Made by a program: the position numbers and the translations under genes. From Streptomyces yangpuensis (GTDB taxonomy: Bacteria; Actinomycetota; Actinomycetes; Streptomycetales; Streptomycetaceae), in contig NZ_LBMK01000003.1 in assembly GCF_001005295.1 (NCBI RefSeq), positions 264,831 to 328,830 on the forward strand: DNA of 64,000 bases, written 5' to 3'. The notes under the pieces are model-generated. The model was not told the DNA's origin and did not search any database. It worked only from the letters and a program-made list of their open reading frames with translations. Each line of letters opens with the position of its first letter. The stretch's first letter is position 1. This document shows positions 48,227 to 56,698 of this stretch, in pieces.

Positions 48227-48954
48227 GACGCCCCCGGGTGGCTGCGGTGCAGGTGCTGCATCTCGGCCAGCATCCGGCCGAAGGACTCGGTGTGCAGTCC
48301 CTGGCGGCCGGCGCCGGCCGCCCAGGCGCCGGTGCGCGGTCCGTCGGGCAGGGTGAGCCCGGCACGCTCCACGACATCGGTCAGTGCGGCCAGCCAGCGC
48401 TCTTCGAGGGCGGCCCGGTCCACGCCGTCGAGACCCTCCACCGGCTGGAACAGCTCCCCGGTGAACTTCCACAGCGCCGTCAGCGCCGCCTGCATGCGGG
48501 CGCGGCTCTCCTCGGTGCCGTCGCCGAGCCGCAGGGTCCACTGCTCGGCATGGTCGCGGTGGTACGCGGTCTCCTTGACGGCCTTGGCCGCGAGCGGCGC
48601 GAACGGGCCGTCCCCGCGGGCCAGTTCCGCGTAGAGCTCGTGCTGGTGGACGGAGAAGTACAGCTGGCGGGCGATGGTGTGGGCGAAGTCGCCGTTCGGC
48701 TGCTCGACCAGCTGGAGGTTGCGGAAGGACCGCTCCTCGCGCAGGAAGGCCAGCTCGTCCTCGTCGCCGACCATGGACAGCAGGATGCGGGCCTGGCCGA
48801 GCAGGTCGAGGGCGATGTTGGCGAGGGCGACCTCCTCCTCCAGGACGGGGGCGTGGCCGGCCCACTCGCCGAGGCGGTGGGAGAGGATCAGCGCGTCGTC
48901 GCCGAGGGCGAGGGCCGCCGCCGCGGTGGCGGTGGTGGTGTCGGTGCCGGTCAC
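48220..48954 (-). CDS. paaC: phenylacetyl-CoA epoxidase subunit PaaC
   Basis: A 244-residue ferritin-like structural subunit that stabilises PaaA. Motifs: LALGDDALILSHRLGEWAGHAPVLEEEVALANIALDLLGQARIL, FLREERSFRNLQLVEQPNGDFAHTIARQLYF and KAVKETAYHRDHAEQWTLRLGDGT. It lacks functional diiron binding in the family. GTG at 48954 with GGAGGGAG upstream. It overlaps paaB by 4 bases. Confidence 0.94.
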   Translation of the reverse strand: MTGTDTTTATAAAALALGDDALILSHRLGEWAGHAPVLEEEVALANIALDLLGQARILLSMVGDEDELAFLREERSFRNLQLVEQPNGDFAHTIARQLYFSVHQHELYAELARGDGPFAPLAAKAVKETAYHRDHAEQWTLRLGDGTEESRARMQAALTALWKFTGELFQPVEGLDGVDRAALEERWLAALTDVVERAGLTLPDGPRTGAWAAGAGRQGLHTESFGRMLAEMQHLHRSHPGASW

Positions 48955-49235
48955 AGGTGGCTCACTCCCTCCGGGATGTCGTAGAAGGTGGGGTGCCGGT
49001 AGGGCTTGTCGGCGGACGGGGCGAAGAAGGGGTCCCGCTCGTCGGGCGAGGAGGCGGTGATCGCGGTGGAGGGGACCACCCAGATCGAGATGCCTTCGTT
49101 GCGCCGGGTGTAGAGGTCGCGGGCGTTGCGCAGGGCCATTTCCGCGTCGGGGGCGTGCAGGCTTCCCGCGTGCGTGTGCGAGAGGCCGCGGCGCGAGCGC
49201 ACGAACACCTCCCACAGGGGCCAGTTCTGCGTCAT
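48951..49235 (-). CDS. paaB: phenylacetyl-CoA epoxidase subunit PaaB
   Basis: A 94-residue small subunit (MTQNWPLWEVFVRSRRGLSH, then HAGSLHAPDAEMALRNARDLYTRRNEGISIWVV). It bridges PaaAC heterodimers in the epoxidase. ATG at 49235 overlaps paaA stop by 4 bases and its own stop overlaps paaC, so the whole run is translationally coupled. Confidence 0.94.
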   Translation of the reverse strand: MTQNWPLWEVFVRSRRGLSHTHAGSLHAPDAEMALRNARDLYTRRNEGISIWVVPSTAITASSPDERDPFFAPSADKPYRHPTFYDIPEGVSHL

Positions 49236-50284
49236 ACCCGTGCCTCCTCGTTCTGTCCGGCGGACTTCGCCGTCTGCTGCTGTGCCGCCTGCTTCTGCGC
49301 GTACGCGGCGGCCGCGTCGCGCACCCAGGCACCTTCCTCGTGGGCCCGGCGCCGCTGGCCGATCCGCTGCTCGTTGCAGGGGCCGTTGCCCTTGAGCACG
49401 TCCCAGAACTCGGCCCAGTCGATGGCGCCGAAGTCGTGGTGGCCGCGCTCCTCGTTCCACTTCAGGTCCGGGTCGGGCAGGGTCAGGCCGAGGGACTCGG
49501 CCTGAGGGACGGCGATGTCCACGAACCGCTGGCGCAGCTCGTCGTTCGAGTGGCGCTTGATGCGCCAGGCCATCGACTGCGCCGAGTGCGCCGACTCGTC
49601 GTCCGGCGGGCCGAACATCATCAGGGAGGGCCACCACCAGCGGTTCACCGCGTCCTGCGCCATGGCGTGCTGCTCCTCGGTGCCCTGGGAGAGGGCCATG
49701 AGGAGCTCGAAGCCCTGGCGCTGGTGGAAGGACTCCTCCTTGCAGATCCGGACCATGGCGCGGGCGTAGGGCCCGTAGGAGCAGCGGCAGATCGGCACCT
49801 GGTTGGTGATCGCCGCGCCGTCCACGAGCCAGCCGATGGCGCCGACGTCGGCCCAGGTCAGGGTGGGGTAGTTGAAGATCGAGGAGTACTTCTGCTTGCC
49901 CGAGTGGAGCTTGTCGAGAAGCTCGTCGCGGCTGGTGCCGAGGGTCTCGGCCGCGCTGTAGAGGTAGAGGCCGTGTCCCGCCTCGTCCTGCACCTTGGCC
50001 ATCAGGATCGCCTTGCGGCGCAGCGAGGGTGCCCGGGTGATCCAGTTGGCCTCGGGCTGCATGCCGATGATCTCGGAGTGGGCGTGCTGCGCCATCTGCC
50101 GGACGAGGGATGCGCGGTACTGCTCCGGCATCCAGTCACGCGGTTCCACACGCTCGTCCGCTGCCACGGCGGCGTCGAACGCCGCCGCGAGCTGTGCGCC
50201 CAGATCAGCCGTCATGCCCGTCCCGTCCGTCCCGTCTGTCCCCAGGGCCGCGTCCGGGCCCGTTTCCGGGGTCACTGCCACCAT
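49232..50284 (-). CDS. paaA: phenylacetyl-CoA epoxidase catalytic subunit PaaA
   Basis: A 350-residue diiron oxygenase subunit that epoxidises the aromatic ring of phenylacetyl-CoA. Iron-ligand region VQDEAGHGLYLYSAAETLG and a second E/H set in RICKEESFHQRQGFELLMAL. The N-terminal 30 residues (ETGPDAALGTDGTDGTGMT) are a low-complexity extension; an internal ATG at about residue 24 is possible. AAGGGG lies before the ATG at 50284. First gene of paaABCDE; PaaR operator at 50330. Confidence 0.95.
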   Translation of the reverse strand: MVAVTPETGPDAALGTDGTDGTGMTADLGAQLAAAFDAAVAADERVEPRDWMPEQYRASLVRQMAQHAHSEIIGMQPEANWITRAPSLRRKAILMAKVQDEAGHGLYLYSAAETLGTSRDELLDKLHSGKQKYSSIFNYPTLTWADVGAIGWLVDGAAITNQVPICRCSYGPYARAMVRICKEESFHQRQGFELLMALSQGTEEQHAMAQDAVNRWWWPSLMMFGPPDDESAHSAQSMAWRIKRHSNDELRQRFVDIAVPQAESLGLTLPDPDLKWNEERGHHDFGAIDWAEFWDVLKGNGPCNEQRIGQRRRAHEEGAWVRDAAAAYAQKQAAQQQTAKSAGQNEEARV

Positions 50285-50329
50285 TTACGGCCCCTTGTCG
50301 GTGTATGCCGGCCGTCCGTCACCCGACCG

Positions 50330-50343
50330 ACCGATCGTTCGGT
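50330..50343. promoter_or_regulatory. PaaR operator in paaA promoter
   Basis: ACCGATCGTTCGGT, fitting ACCG-NN-CG-NN-CGGT, 46 bases upstream of paaA. Same motif as at 56630. It matches the core of the Corynebacterium PaaR motif (from memory ACTNACCGNNCGNNCGGTNAGT). Confidence 0.7.
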
Positions 50344-50427
50344 TCATTCGCTTCAATGGTGAGACGGCGGCCCGTAGGGTGTCAACCTCTGTGGTCAACC
50401 CTGTGGACGCCGGACGATCGGGGCGGG

Positions 50428-51090
50428 ATGGATTCGAACGAGCACGAGCTCGCCGAAGGGGCCGCTCCACCACCCCCGAGGGCGCCCGGAATCGCCGGTC
50501 TGTCCACCCCGTACCGGGTCGTGACCGCCCTGGCCCTGGGCGCCGTCGGGCTCGCCGCATGCACCCACCTCGCGCTGGTCTTCCTGCACGTGGCCCCGTC
50601 CAACACGCTGAGCAAGCAGCACGCGGGGACGGTCGACGCCTGGATCTATCCCGAGTTCGAACAGAACTGGAAGCTCTTCGCGCCCAACCCGCTCCAGCAG
50701 AACATCGCCGTGGAGGTCCGCGCGGAGGTGCGGACCGCCGCCGGCGAGCTGCTCACCACCGGCTGGCGGGACCTGAGCGCCGAGGACGCCGCCGCGATCC
50801 GGCACAGCCTGCTGCCGAGCCACACCGAGCAGAACGAGCTGCGCCGGGCCTGGGACTTCTACACCGGCTCCCACGACGAGGACGAGAAGCCCGTCGGCGA
50901 GCGCGGCGAGCTGTCCGAGGAGTACCTGCGGCGGATCGCGGTGAACCGGATCGCGCCGGACCACCGCGGCGGGCACATCCTGCGGATCCAGATGCGTTCG
51001 GCGAGCAGGGCCGTGCCCGCGCCGACGTGGAGCACCGAGACCACCGACACCCAGACCTACTACCGGGAGCTGCCGTGGTGGAAGGTGTGA
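50428..51090 (+). CDS. DUF5819 family protein
   Basis: A 220-residue DUF5819 protein. One N-terminal membrane helix (VVTALALGAVGLAACTHLALVFL), then an extracytoplasmic domain starting NTLSKQHAGTVDAWIYPEFEQNWKLFAPNPLQQN with the family motif WxLFAP. It is followed by an HTTM membrane protein in an overlapping arrangement, a recurrent pairing. GGGCGGG lies before the ATG at 50428. Function unknown; a membrane-enzyme partner is plausible. Confidence 0.85.
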   Translation: MDSNEHELAEGAAPPPPRAPGIAGLSTPYRVVTALALGAVGLAACTHLALVFLHVAPSNTLSKQHAGTVDAWIYPEFEQNWKLFAPNPLQQNIAVEVRAEVRTAAGELLTTGWRDLSAEDAAAIRHSLLPSHTEQNELRRAWDFYTGSHDEDEKPVGERGELSEEYLRRIAVNRIAPDHRGGHILRIQMRSASRAVPAPTWSTETTDTQTYYRELPWWKV

Positions 51091-52301
51091 GACGGGCGCG
51101 TGCCGCGCTGGCGCGGGCCGTCGCCGAGGTCAGCGGGCAGGCGCTGGGCCCGTACCAGAGCGCCGTCGTCCGCATCGGCTTCGCCGGCACCTGGCTCTTC
51201 TTCCTGCTGCGGGAGTTCCCCCACCGGGCCGAGCTGTACGGCCCGGACGGGCCGTGGAGCCAGGAGCTGGCGCAGCGGCTGCTCGACTCCAACGGCGCCT
51301 TCACGGTCCTGACGTGGTCCGGCTCGGCCCTGTGGTTCGAGACCGTCTACGCCGTGGCCGTGCTGGCGAGCGCCGGCCTGCTGCTGGGCTGGCGGACCCG
51401 GGCGACATCCGTGGTGTTCATGATCGGCGTGCTGTCCCTGCAGAACCGCAGCGTGTTCATGGGCGACGGCGGGGACAACGTCATCCACCTGGTCGCGATC
51501 TACCTGGTGCTGACCCGGTGCGCACAGGTGTGGTCGCTGGACGCGCGCAGGGCGCGCAGGCGGGGCTCCGCGACGGCGGGGGCGGCCGGGCCCGTGCTGT
51601 GGGGCGCGCTGGGGGCGGTCTTCGCCTACGGGGCCGCCACCGGGCGGTTCAGTCCCGGCTGGCTGGCGGCGTTCGCCGCGGTGTGGGTGGCCTGCGGACT
51701 GTGGTGGCTGGTCGATCGCCACGAGCCGGAGGGTGAGGGGCGGGCCGTCCTGGACGTCCTGGCGAACCTGCTGCACAACGCGGGCATGCTGGTGATCATG
51801 GCCGAGGTCTGCCTGATCTACGCGACGGCCGGCTGGTACAAGATCCAGGGCTCGCGGTGGCAGGACGGGACGGCGCTGTACTACCCCCTGGGGCTGGACT
51901 ACTTCACCCCGTGGCCGGCCCTGTCGGCGCTGCTGGCGGGCAGCGGGACGCTGGTGATGCTGCTGTCGTACGGGACGGTGGCGGTGCAGGTGGCCTTCCC
52001 GTTCACGCTCTTCAACCGGCGCATCAAGAACGTGCTGCTGGTTCTGATGATGCTGGAGCACGCGGGGATCGCGGTGCTGCTGGGGCTGCCGTTCTTCTCG
52101 CTGGCGATGATCGCCGCCGATGCGGTGTTCCTGCCGACGGGCTTCCTGGTGTGGCTCGGGGCGCGGGCCGCGGCGCTGCGGGTGGCCGCGCCGCGGGCGC
52201 TCCGGCGTCCGGAGCGGAGCCCTGCGGGGCCTTCCCCCGTCCCGCCGCCCCCCGAAACCGGGCTCCGCCCGGACCCGGCCCTCGAACGCGGGACGGGCTG
52301 A
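51078..52301 (+). CDS. HTTM-domain membrane protein (vitamin K carboxylase-like)
   Basis: A 407-residue protein with about seven membrane helices, related to the HTTM region of vitamin-K-dependent gamma-carboxylase. Recognisable parts: LGPYQSAVVRIGFAGTWLFFLLREFPHRAELYGPDGPW, NRSVFMGDGGDNVIHLVAIYLVLTRCAQ, ATAGWYKIQGSRWQDGTALYYPLGLDYF. The C-terminus is a proline-rich tail. GTG at 51078 (with GGGAG upstream) is my choice; GTG at 51087 overlaps the DUF5819 stop. Probably acts with DUF5819. Confidence 0.85.
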   Translation: MEGVRRARAALARAVAEVSGQALGPYQSAVVRIGFAGTWLFFLLREFPHRAELYGPDGPWSQELAQRLLDSNGAFTVLTWSGSALWFETVYAVAVLASAGLLLGWRTRATSVVFMIGVLSLQNRSVFMGDGGDNVIHLVAIYLVLTRCAQVWSLDARRARRRGSATAGAAGPVLWGALGAVFAYGAATGRFSPGWLAAFAAVWVACGLWWLVDRHEPEGEGRAVLDVLANLLHNAGMLVIMAEVCLIYATAGWYKIQGSRWQDGTALYYPLGLDYFTPWPALSALLAGSGTLVMLLSYGTVAVQVAFPFTLFNRRIKNVLLVLMMLEHAGIAVLLGLPFFSLAMIAADAVFLPTGFLVWLGARAAALRVAAPRALRRPERSPAGPSPVPPPPETGLRPDPALERGTG

Positions 52302-52344
52302 GACGGATGTCCGGGGTGCGGGGCGGGGGCCGTAGGGTCGGGGC

Positions 52345-53127
52345 ATGAGTGAGGATCAGGGGTCCGGGGAGATCGCGCGGGACTGGCAGGAGGCGTCCGG
52401 CCTCGGGGACCTCGTGCTCCTCGACGGGTTCCACGCGCTCAAGCACGCCCTGCGCTTCGGGGCCGAGGTGCGCCTGGCCGTCGCGGACGATCCCGGCGCC
52501 GTACGGGCCCTGGCCCGCGCGCTGGCTCCGGACGTCGAGGCCGACGTGGCCCGCCTGGTGCGGCCGGCCGTGCTCAAGGAGCTGCTGTCCCGCGTCCACC
52601 CCACCGGGGTCGCCGCCCTCGCCGTACGGCCCGACCGGGCCGCGGGCATCGCGGGCCTGGGGCGGATGCCGAGGCCCGCGCCCGTCGTCGTCCTCGACAA
52701 CCCCCGCAACCTCGGCAACGTCGGAGCCGTCGTCCGCCTCGCCGCCGGCTTCGGCGCCACCGGTGTGGTCACCCGCGGCGACCTCGACCCCTGGCACCCC
52801 AACGTGGTCCGGGCCGGGGCCGGACTGCACTACGCCACCACCGTCGAGCGCCTCGCCCTGGAGGAGCTGCCGCCCGGGCCGCTCTACGCGCTCGACCCGG
52901 AGGGCGCGGACATCCGCGGCCTCACCCTCCCGGACGACGCGCTGCTGGCCTTCGGCTCGGAGCGGCACGGGATCTCCCCCGAGCTGCGCGCCCGGGCCGA
53001 CCACCTGGTGTCACTGCCGATGCGCCCCCAGGTCTCCAGCTACAACCTCGCCACCAGCGTGGCCATGACCCTCTTCCACTGGGGCGGTCCCCCGCCCGGG
53101 CAGGAACACGGCGGCGAGAACGCCTAG
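52345..53127 (+). CDS. SpoU/TrmH family RNA 2'-O-methyltransferase
   Basis: A 260-residue SPOUT methyltransferase. N-terminal L30e-like substrate domain (LVLLDGFHALKHALRFGAEV), then the knotted catalytic domain with motif 1 LDNPRNLGNVGAVVRLAAGF, motif 2 ALLAFGSERHGIS and motif 3 PQVSSYNLATSVAM. It probably methylates a ribose in tRNA or 23S rRNA; the target cannot be told. Its 3' end overlaps the convergent membrane protein gene by 117 bases. Confidence 0.93.
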   Translation: MSEDQGSGEIARDWQEASGLGDLVLLDGFHALKHALRFGAEVRLAVADDPGAVRALARALAPDVEADVARLVRPAVLKELLSRVHPTGVAALAVRPDRAAGIAGLGRMPRPAPVVVLDNPRNLGNVGAVVRLAAGFGATGVVTRGDLDPWHPNVVRAGAGLHYATTVERLALEELPPGPLYALDPEGADIRGLTLPDDALLAFGSERHGISPELRARADHLVSLPMRPQVSSYNLATSVAMTLFHWGGPPPGQEHGGENA

Positions 53128-54033
53128 GACTCCCCCGGCCAGGACCGCCGCGGCCGCGGTGAGGGTCGCGCCGTCCGGGTGGAGCGGTGACTGGCCGCGC
53201 AGTGCCTGCCAGGTCAGCAGGGCGAGCACCGCCGCGTACACCGCGCCGCCCACGAGGACCAGCCGCACCCGGACCCGTTCGTCGCGCAGCCGGGCGGAGC
53301 GCGGGGCGAGCGCGGCCAGGACGAGCACCAGCAGCGGGAGCAGCTGGAGGGCGTGCATCCCGAAGAAGTGCGGGACGCGCAGGTCCCCTCCGGTGGTGGA
53401 CCAGCCGGTGAGGAACATCCCGGGGCCGCCGTCGGGCACCCCCACGCTGTGCGCGCCGCTCTCGGCGACCGCCCGACCGGCGGCCTCGTGGCGCTGTTGT
53501 CCGGGGGTGGGCAGGACCATCAGGAACGCGAGCGCGGCGCCGGTCAGCGCGAGGACCGTGGAGATCCGGATCGACCACGTCGTGGCCCGGTCGGCGGTCC
53601 GCGCGCTCCAGAGCAGGGCGGCGAGGACGAGGGTGCCGAGCCACAGCACGACCACGGTGTTGCCCATGAGTGCGTAGACCCCGGCGTCGAAGGGCGTGGC
53701 GTTGTTGAAGTGGCTGCGGACTCCGCGGACGACCTGCAGGGTGATCAGCGCCATTTCCACGGCGCTCGCGACGACCACCGTCGTGCCCGCCCACCAGGCG
53801 GTCCGGCGCAGTCGCGGCCGGTCCTCGCCCAGCAGCGAGACCATCCAGGCCAGGCTGAGGCAGTAGGCGACGAACGAGACCGAGAACTTCAGCGGCTTGG
53901 CCCAGATCGGTGCCCCCGTCAGCACGCGGTCGTCGACCGCGAGTCCGACGGCGCACACGACCGCCCACAAGGCCATCACCAGGGCGAACAGCACCAGCGG
54001 GCGGTGCCACGTACGCCAGGAGGACATCGTCAT
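53011..54033 (-). CDS. polytopic membrane protein of unknown function
   Basis: A 340-residue protein with about eight to nine membrane helices (e.g. LVLFALVMALWAVVCAVGLAV, FSVSFVAYCLSLAWMVSLL, AVFLAGGVLGVLAAVFLPGR-like end). Conserved-looking loops APIWAKPLKFSVSF and HFFGMHALQLLPLLVLV. The last about 30 residues (APVEEGHGHAGGEVVAGDLGAHRQ) lie in the overlap with the SpoU gene and may be dispensable. Divergent from a MerR regulator with a multi-dyad operator between, so it is probably the regulator's target. Family not recognised. Confidence 0.75.
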   Translation of the reverse strand: MTMSSWRTWHRPLVLFALVMALWAVVCAVGLAVDDRVLTGAPIWAKPLKFSVSFVAYCLSLAWMVSLLGEDRPRLRRTAWWAGTTVVVASAVEMALITLQVVRGVRSHFNNATPFDAGVYALMGNTVVVLWLGTLVLAALLWSARTADRATTWSIRISTVLALTGAALAFLMVLPTPGQQRHEAAGRAVAESGAHSVGVPDGGPGMFLTGWSTTGGDLRVPHFFGMHALQLLPLLVLVLAALAPRSARLRDERVRVRLVLVGGAVYAAVLALLTWQALRGQSPLHPDGATLTAAAAVLAGGVLGVLAAVFLPGRGTAPVEEGHGHAGGEVVAGDLGAHRQ

Positions 54034-54053
54034 TCATACCCCCGTCATGAATG

Positions 54054-54091
54054 GATAGCGATGCTGTCCGCTATCTGATAGCGCCACTATC
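54054..54091. promoter_or_regulatory. MerR-type operator with four half-sites
   Basis: GATAGCG (54054-54060) and CGCTATC (54069-54075) form one dyad. CGCTATC-T-GATAGCG (54069-54083) is a perfect 15-bp palindrome. CACTATC (54085-54091) is a fourth, imperfect half-site. It lies in the 103-base gap between divergent genes. A possible -10 TATGAT is at 54092. Confidence 0.65.
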
Positions 54092-54136
54092 TATGATGGG
54101 GGCGGATTCGGGCAAGAGAAATCAGGGTGAACGCAC

Positions 54137-54835
54137 GTGCGCATCGGAGAGCTGAGCCGCCGGACCGGGGTGCCGGTACCGACGATCAAGTACTACCTGC
54201 GGGAGGGGCTGCTGCCCGCCGGCGAGCTGACGAGTCCCAACCAGGCCAGCTACGGGGAGGGCCACGAGCGGCGGCTGCGGCTGGTCCGCGCGCTGCTGGA
54301 GGTCGGCGGGCTCTCGGTGGCGGCCATCGGTGAGGTCCTCGCGGCCGTCGACGACAAGGACGGGCCGGTGCACGAGTTGCTGGGCGCGGCGGCGACGCGG
54401 CTGGTGCCGGAGTTCGGCGACGGCGGCAGAGGGGGTGGCAGAGAGGCCGACAGCAGGGCCGGCGGCGACGGTGGTGGTGCGCCGGACGCGGAGACCGTAC
54501 TGGCGCGGGACCGGGTGGCGCGGCTGATCGAGGCGCGCGGCTGGCGGATCGAGCCCGGCAACAAGGCCGCCGAGGCGCTGGTGGCCGCCCTCGCCTCGCT
54601 CGCGCGGGTGGGGCACGGCGGCTTCGTGGACCTGCTCGACGACTACGCCGAGGCCGCCGAGCGGGTGGGCCGAACCGACCTGGACTACGTCGCCCGGCGG
54701 GTGGCCCGCGAGGACCTCGTCGAGGCCGTGGTGGTGGGCACGGTGCTGGGCGACGCGGTTTTCGCCGCCCTGCGCAGGATGGCCCAGGTGGACGCCTCCG
54801 CCCAGATGTTCGGGGAGGAGGCGCCCAGGGCGTGA
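54137..54835 (+). CDS. MerR family transcriptional regulator
   Basis: A 232-residue MerR-type regulator. N-terminal winged helix IGELSRRTGVPVPTIKYYLREGLLPAGE. Longer than usual MerR (about 140), with a G-rich linker (GGRGGGREADSRAGGDGGG) and a C-terminal helical ligand-type domain (RLIEARGWRIEPGNKAAEALVAAL...DLLDDYAEAAERV). No metal-binding cysteines seen. Start GTG at 54137. Convergent with paaN across a terminator. Confidence 0.88.
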   Translation: MRIGELSRRTGVPVPTIKYYLREGLLPAGELTSPNQASYGEGHERRLRLVRALLEVGGLSVAAIGEVLAAVDDKDGPVHELLGAAATRLVPEFGDGGRGGGREADSRAGGDGGGAPDAETVLARDRVARLIEARGWRIEPGNKAAEALVAALASLARVGHGGFVDLLDDYAEAAERVGRTDLDYVARRVAREDLVEAVVVGTVLGDAVFAALRRMAQVDASAQMFGEEAPRA

Positions 54836-54842
54836 ACGGGCG

Positions 54843-54875
54843 CCGGACGGGACCGCGTCCGGCGGTCCCGTCCGG
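54843..54875. terminator. bidirectional terminator MerR/paaN
   Basis: A 13-bp perfect stem (54843-54855 with 54863-54875) and a 7-base loop, between convergent merR-type gene and paaN. Confidence 0.8.
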
Positions 54876-54891
54876 TCGTTGCGTCCGGCGG

Positions 54892-56574
54892 CTACGCCTG
54901 GCGGCGGACCTCCACCACGCGGAAGCGGTTCGAGACGAAGGCGCCGTCGCACAGCGCGGCATTTGCCGCGGGGTTGCCGCCGGAGCCGTGGAAGTCCGAG
55001 AACGCCGCGGTCTGGTTGACGTAGACCCCGCCGGTCAGGTTCAGCGAGAGCTGCGCGGACTCCTCCAGGCAGACCTCTTCGAGGGCCCGCTCGGTGTCGG
55101 GGGAGGTGGTGTAGGCGCCGACCGTCATGGCGCCCTTCTCCCGCACGGTGCGGCGCAGCAGGTCCAGCGCGTCCTGCGTGGAGTCCACGGCCACCGCGAA
55201 GGAGACCGGGCCGAAGCACTCGGAGAGGAAGGGCGCCTCCGGGTCCGGCTTGGCGGCGTCCAGCTTGACCATCACCGGCGTACGGACCACCGCGTCCGGG
55301 AACTCGGGGTTGGTGACCTCGCGCGACTCCAGCGCGACCTCGCCGAGGTCGGCGGCCGCCTCCAGGCGGGCCTTGACGTCCGGGTTGACCAGCGCGCCGA
55401 GCAGCGCGTTGGCCCGGGCGTCGTCACCGAGCAGGCCGCCGACCGACGCCGCGAGGTCGGCGACGACCTCGTCGTACGACTTGTGGCCGGCGTCCGTCGC
55501 GATGCCGTCGCGCGGGATCAGCAGGTTCTGCGGGGTGGTGCACATCTGGCCGCTGTAGAGCGAGAGGGAGAAGGCCAGGTTGGCCAGCATCCCCTTGTAG
55601 TTGTCGGTGGAGTCCAGGACGACGGTGTTGACGCCGGCCTTCTCCGTGTAGACCTGGGCCTGGCGGGCGTTGGTCTCCAGCCAGTCGCCGAACTCCGTGG
55701 ACCCGGTGTAGTCGATCAGCTTGATCTCGGGGCGGACGGCGAGGTCCTTGGCGATGCCCTCGCCCGGACGCTCGACCGCGAGCGCCACCAGGTTCGGGTC
55801 GAAGCCCGCCTCCGCGAGGACCTCGCGCGCCACCTGCACGGTCAGGGCGAGCGGCAGCACGGCCCGCGGGTGCGGCTTGACCAGCACCGGGTTGCCGGTG
55901 GCCAGCGAGGCGAACAGGCCCGGGTAGCCGTTCCAGGTCGGGAAGGTGTTGCAGCCGATCATGAGGGCGATGCCGCGGGGGACCGCGGTGAAGGTCTTGC
56001 CGAGCTCCAGCGGGTCCTTCTTGCCCTGCGGCTTCGACCAGTCCGCCTGTCCCGGGACCCGGGTCTGCTCCTCGTAGGCGTAGGCCACGGCTTCCAGCCC
56101 GCGGTCCTGCGCGTGGGGACCGCCCGCCTGGAACGCCATCATGAAGGCCTGGCCGCTGGTGTGCATGACCGCGTGCGCGAACTCGTGCGTGCGGGCCGAG
56201 ATGCGGGCCAGGATCTCGATGCAGACCAGGGCGCGCGCCTCCGGGCCGGCGTCGCGCCAGGCGCCCATGCCGGCCTTCATCGCGGGCAGCAGGACGTCCG
56301 GGTCCACGTGCGGGTACTCGACGCCCAGCTCCGGGCCGTACGGAGACACCTCGGCGCCCGCCCAGCCGTCGGTGCCCGGCTGGCCGAGGTCGAACCGCGT
56401 GCCGCGGAGCGCCTCGAAGGCGGCGAGCCCGTCGGCCGGGGCGGTCTCGCCGTACGCCTTCGGGTGCTCGGGATGCGGGGACCAGTAGGCGCGGCTGCGG
56501 ATCGCCGACAGGGCCTGGTCCAGGGTGGGCCGGTGCTTGGCGGACAGCTGGGGGACGGTGAGCTCGGCGGCCAT
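54892..56574 (-). CDS. paaN: phenylacetic acid degradation aldehyde dehydrogenase PaaN
   Basis: A 560-residue aldehyde dehydrogenase of the PaaN2 type, oxidising the ring-opened semialdehyde in phenylacetate catabolism. NAD-binding and active-site motifs: catalytic cysteine in SGQMCTTPQN, FNLTGGVYVNQTAAFSDFHGSGGNPAAN near the C-terminus. It lacks the MaoC hydratase half of proteobacterial PaaZ (about 680 residues), so ring opening needs a separate hydratase. ATG at 56574 with GAGGAG upstream. Divergent from paaH, sharing operator 56630. Confidence 0.92.
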   Translation of the reverse strand: MAAELTVPQLSAKHRPTLDQALSAIRSRAYWSPHPEHPKAYGETAPADGLAAFEALRGTRFDLGQPGTDGWAGAEVSPYGPELGVEYPHVDPDVLLPAMKAGMGAWRDAGPEARALVCIEILARISARTHEFAHAVMHTSGQAFMMAFQAGGPHAQDRGLEAVAYAYEEQTRVPGQADWSKPQGKKDPLELGKTFTAVPRGIALMIGCNTFPTWNGYPGLFASLATGNPVLVKPHPRAVLPLALTVQVAREVLAEAGFDPNLVALAVERPGEGIAKDLAVRPEIKLIDYTGSTEFGDWLETNARQAQVYTEKAGVNTVVLDSTDNYKGMLANLAFSLSLYSGQMCTTPQNLLIPRDGIATDAGHKSYDEVVADLAASVGGLLGDDARANALLGALVNPDVKARLEAAADLGEVALESREVTNPEFPDAVVRTPVMVKLDAAKPDPEAPFLSECFGPVSFAVAVDSTQDALDLLRRTVREKGAMTVGAYTTSPDTERALEEVCLEESAQLSLNLTGGVYVNQTAAFSDFHGSGGNPAANAALCDGAFVSNRFRVVEVRRQA

Positions 56575-56629
56575 CAGGGACCAACTCCTCGTTGAGCCGG
56601 GCGAAGGAGAGCAGACTGGAGTTAGAGTA

Positions 56630-56643
56630 ACCGAACGATCGGT
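56630..56643. promoter_or_regulatory. PaaR operator in paaN-paaH promoter region
   Basis: ACCGAACGATCGGT, within AACCGAACGATCGGTCGG, whose complement is identical to the 18 bases around the paaA operator (50326-50343). 56 bases from either divergent start. Confidence 0.75.
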
Positions 56644-56667
56644 CGGGACAAGAGGGCCCGGCGGACC

Positions 56668-56676
56668 TGTGGACAA
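56668..56676 (-). promoter_or_regulatory. perfect DnaA box upstream of paaH
   Basis: TGTGGACAA (TTGTCCACA on the minus strand), 23 bases before the paaH ATG and just beyond the PaaR operator. Function here unknown. Confidence 0.4.
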
Positions 56677-56698
56677 GTCGGTGCGGGAGGATCAGGAC

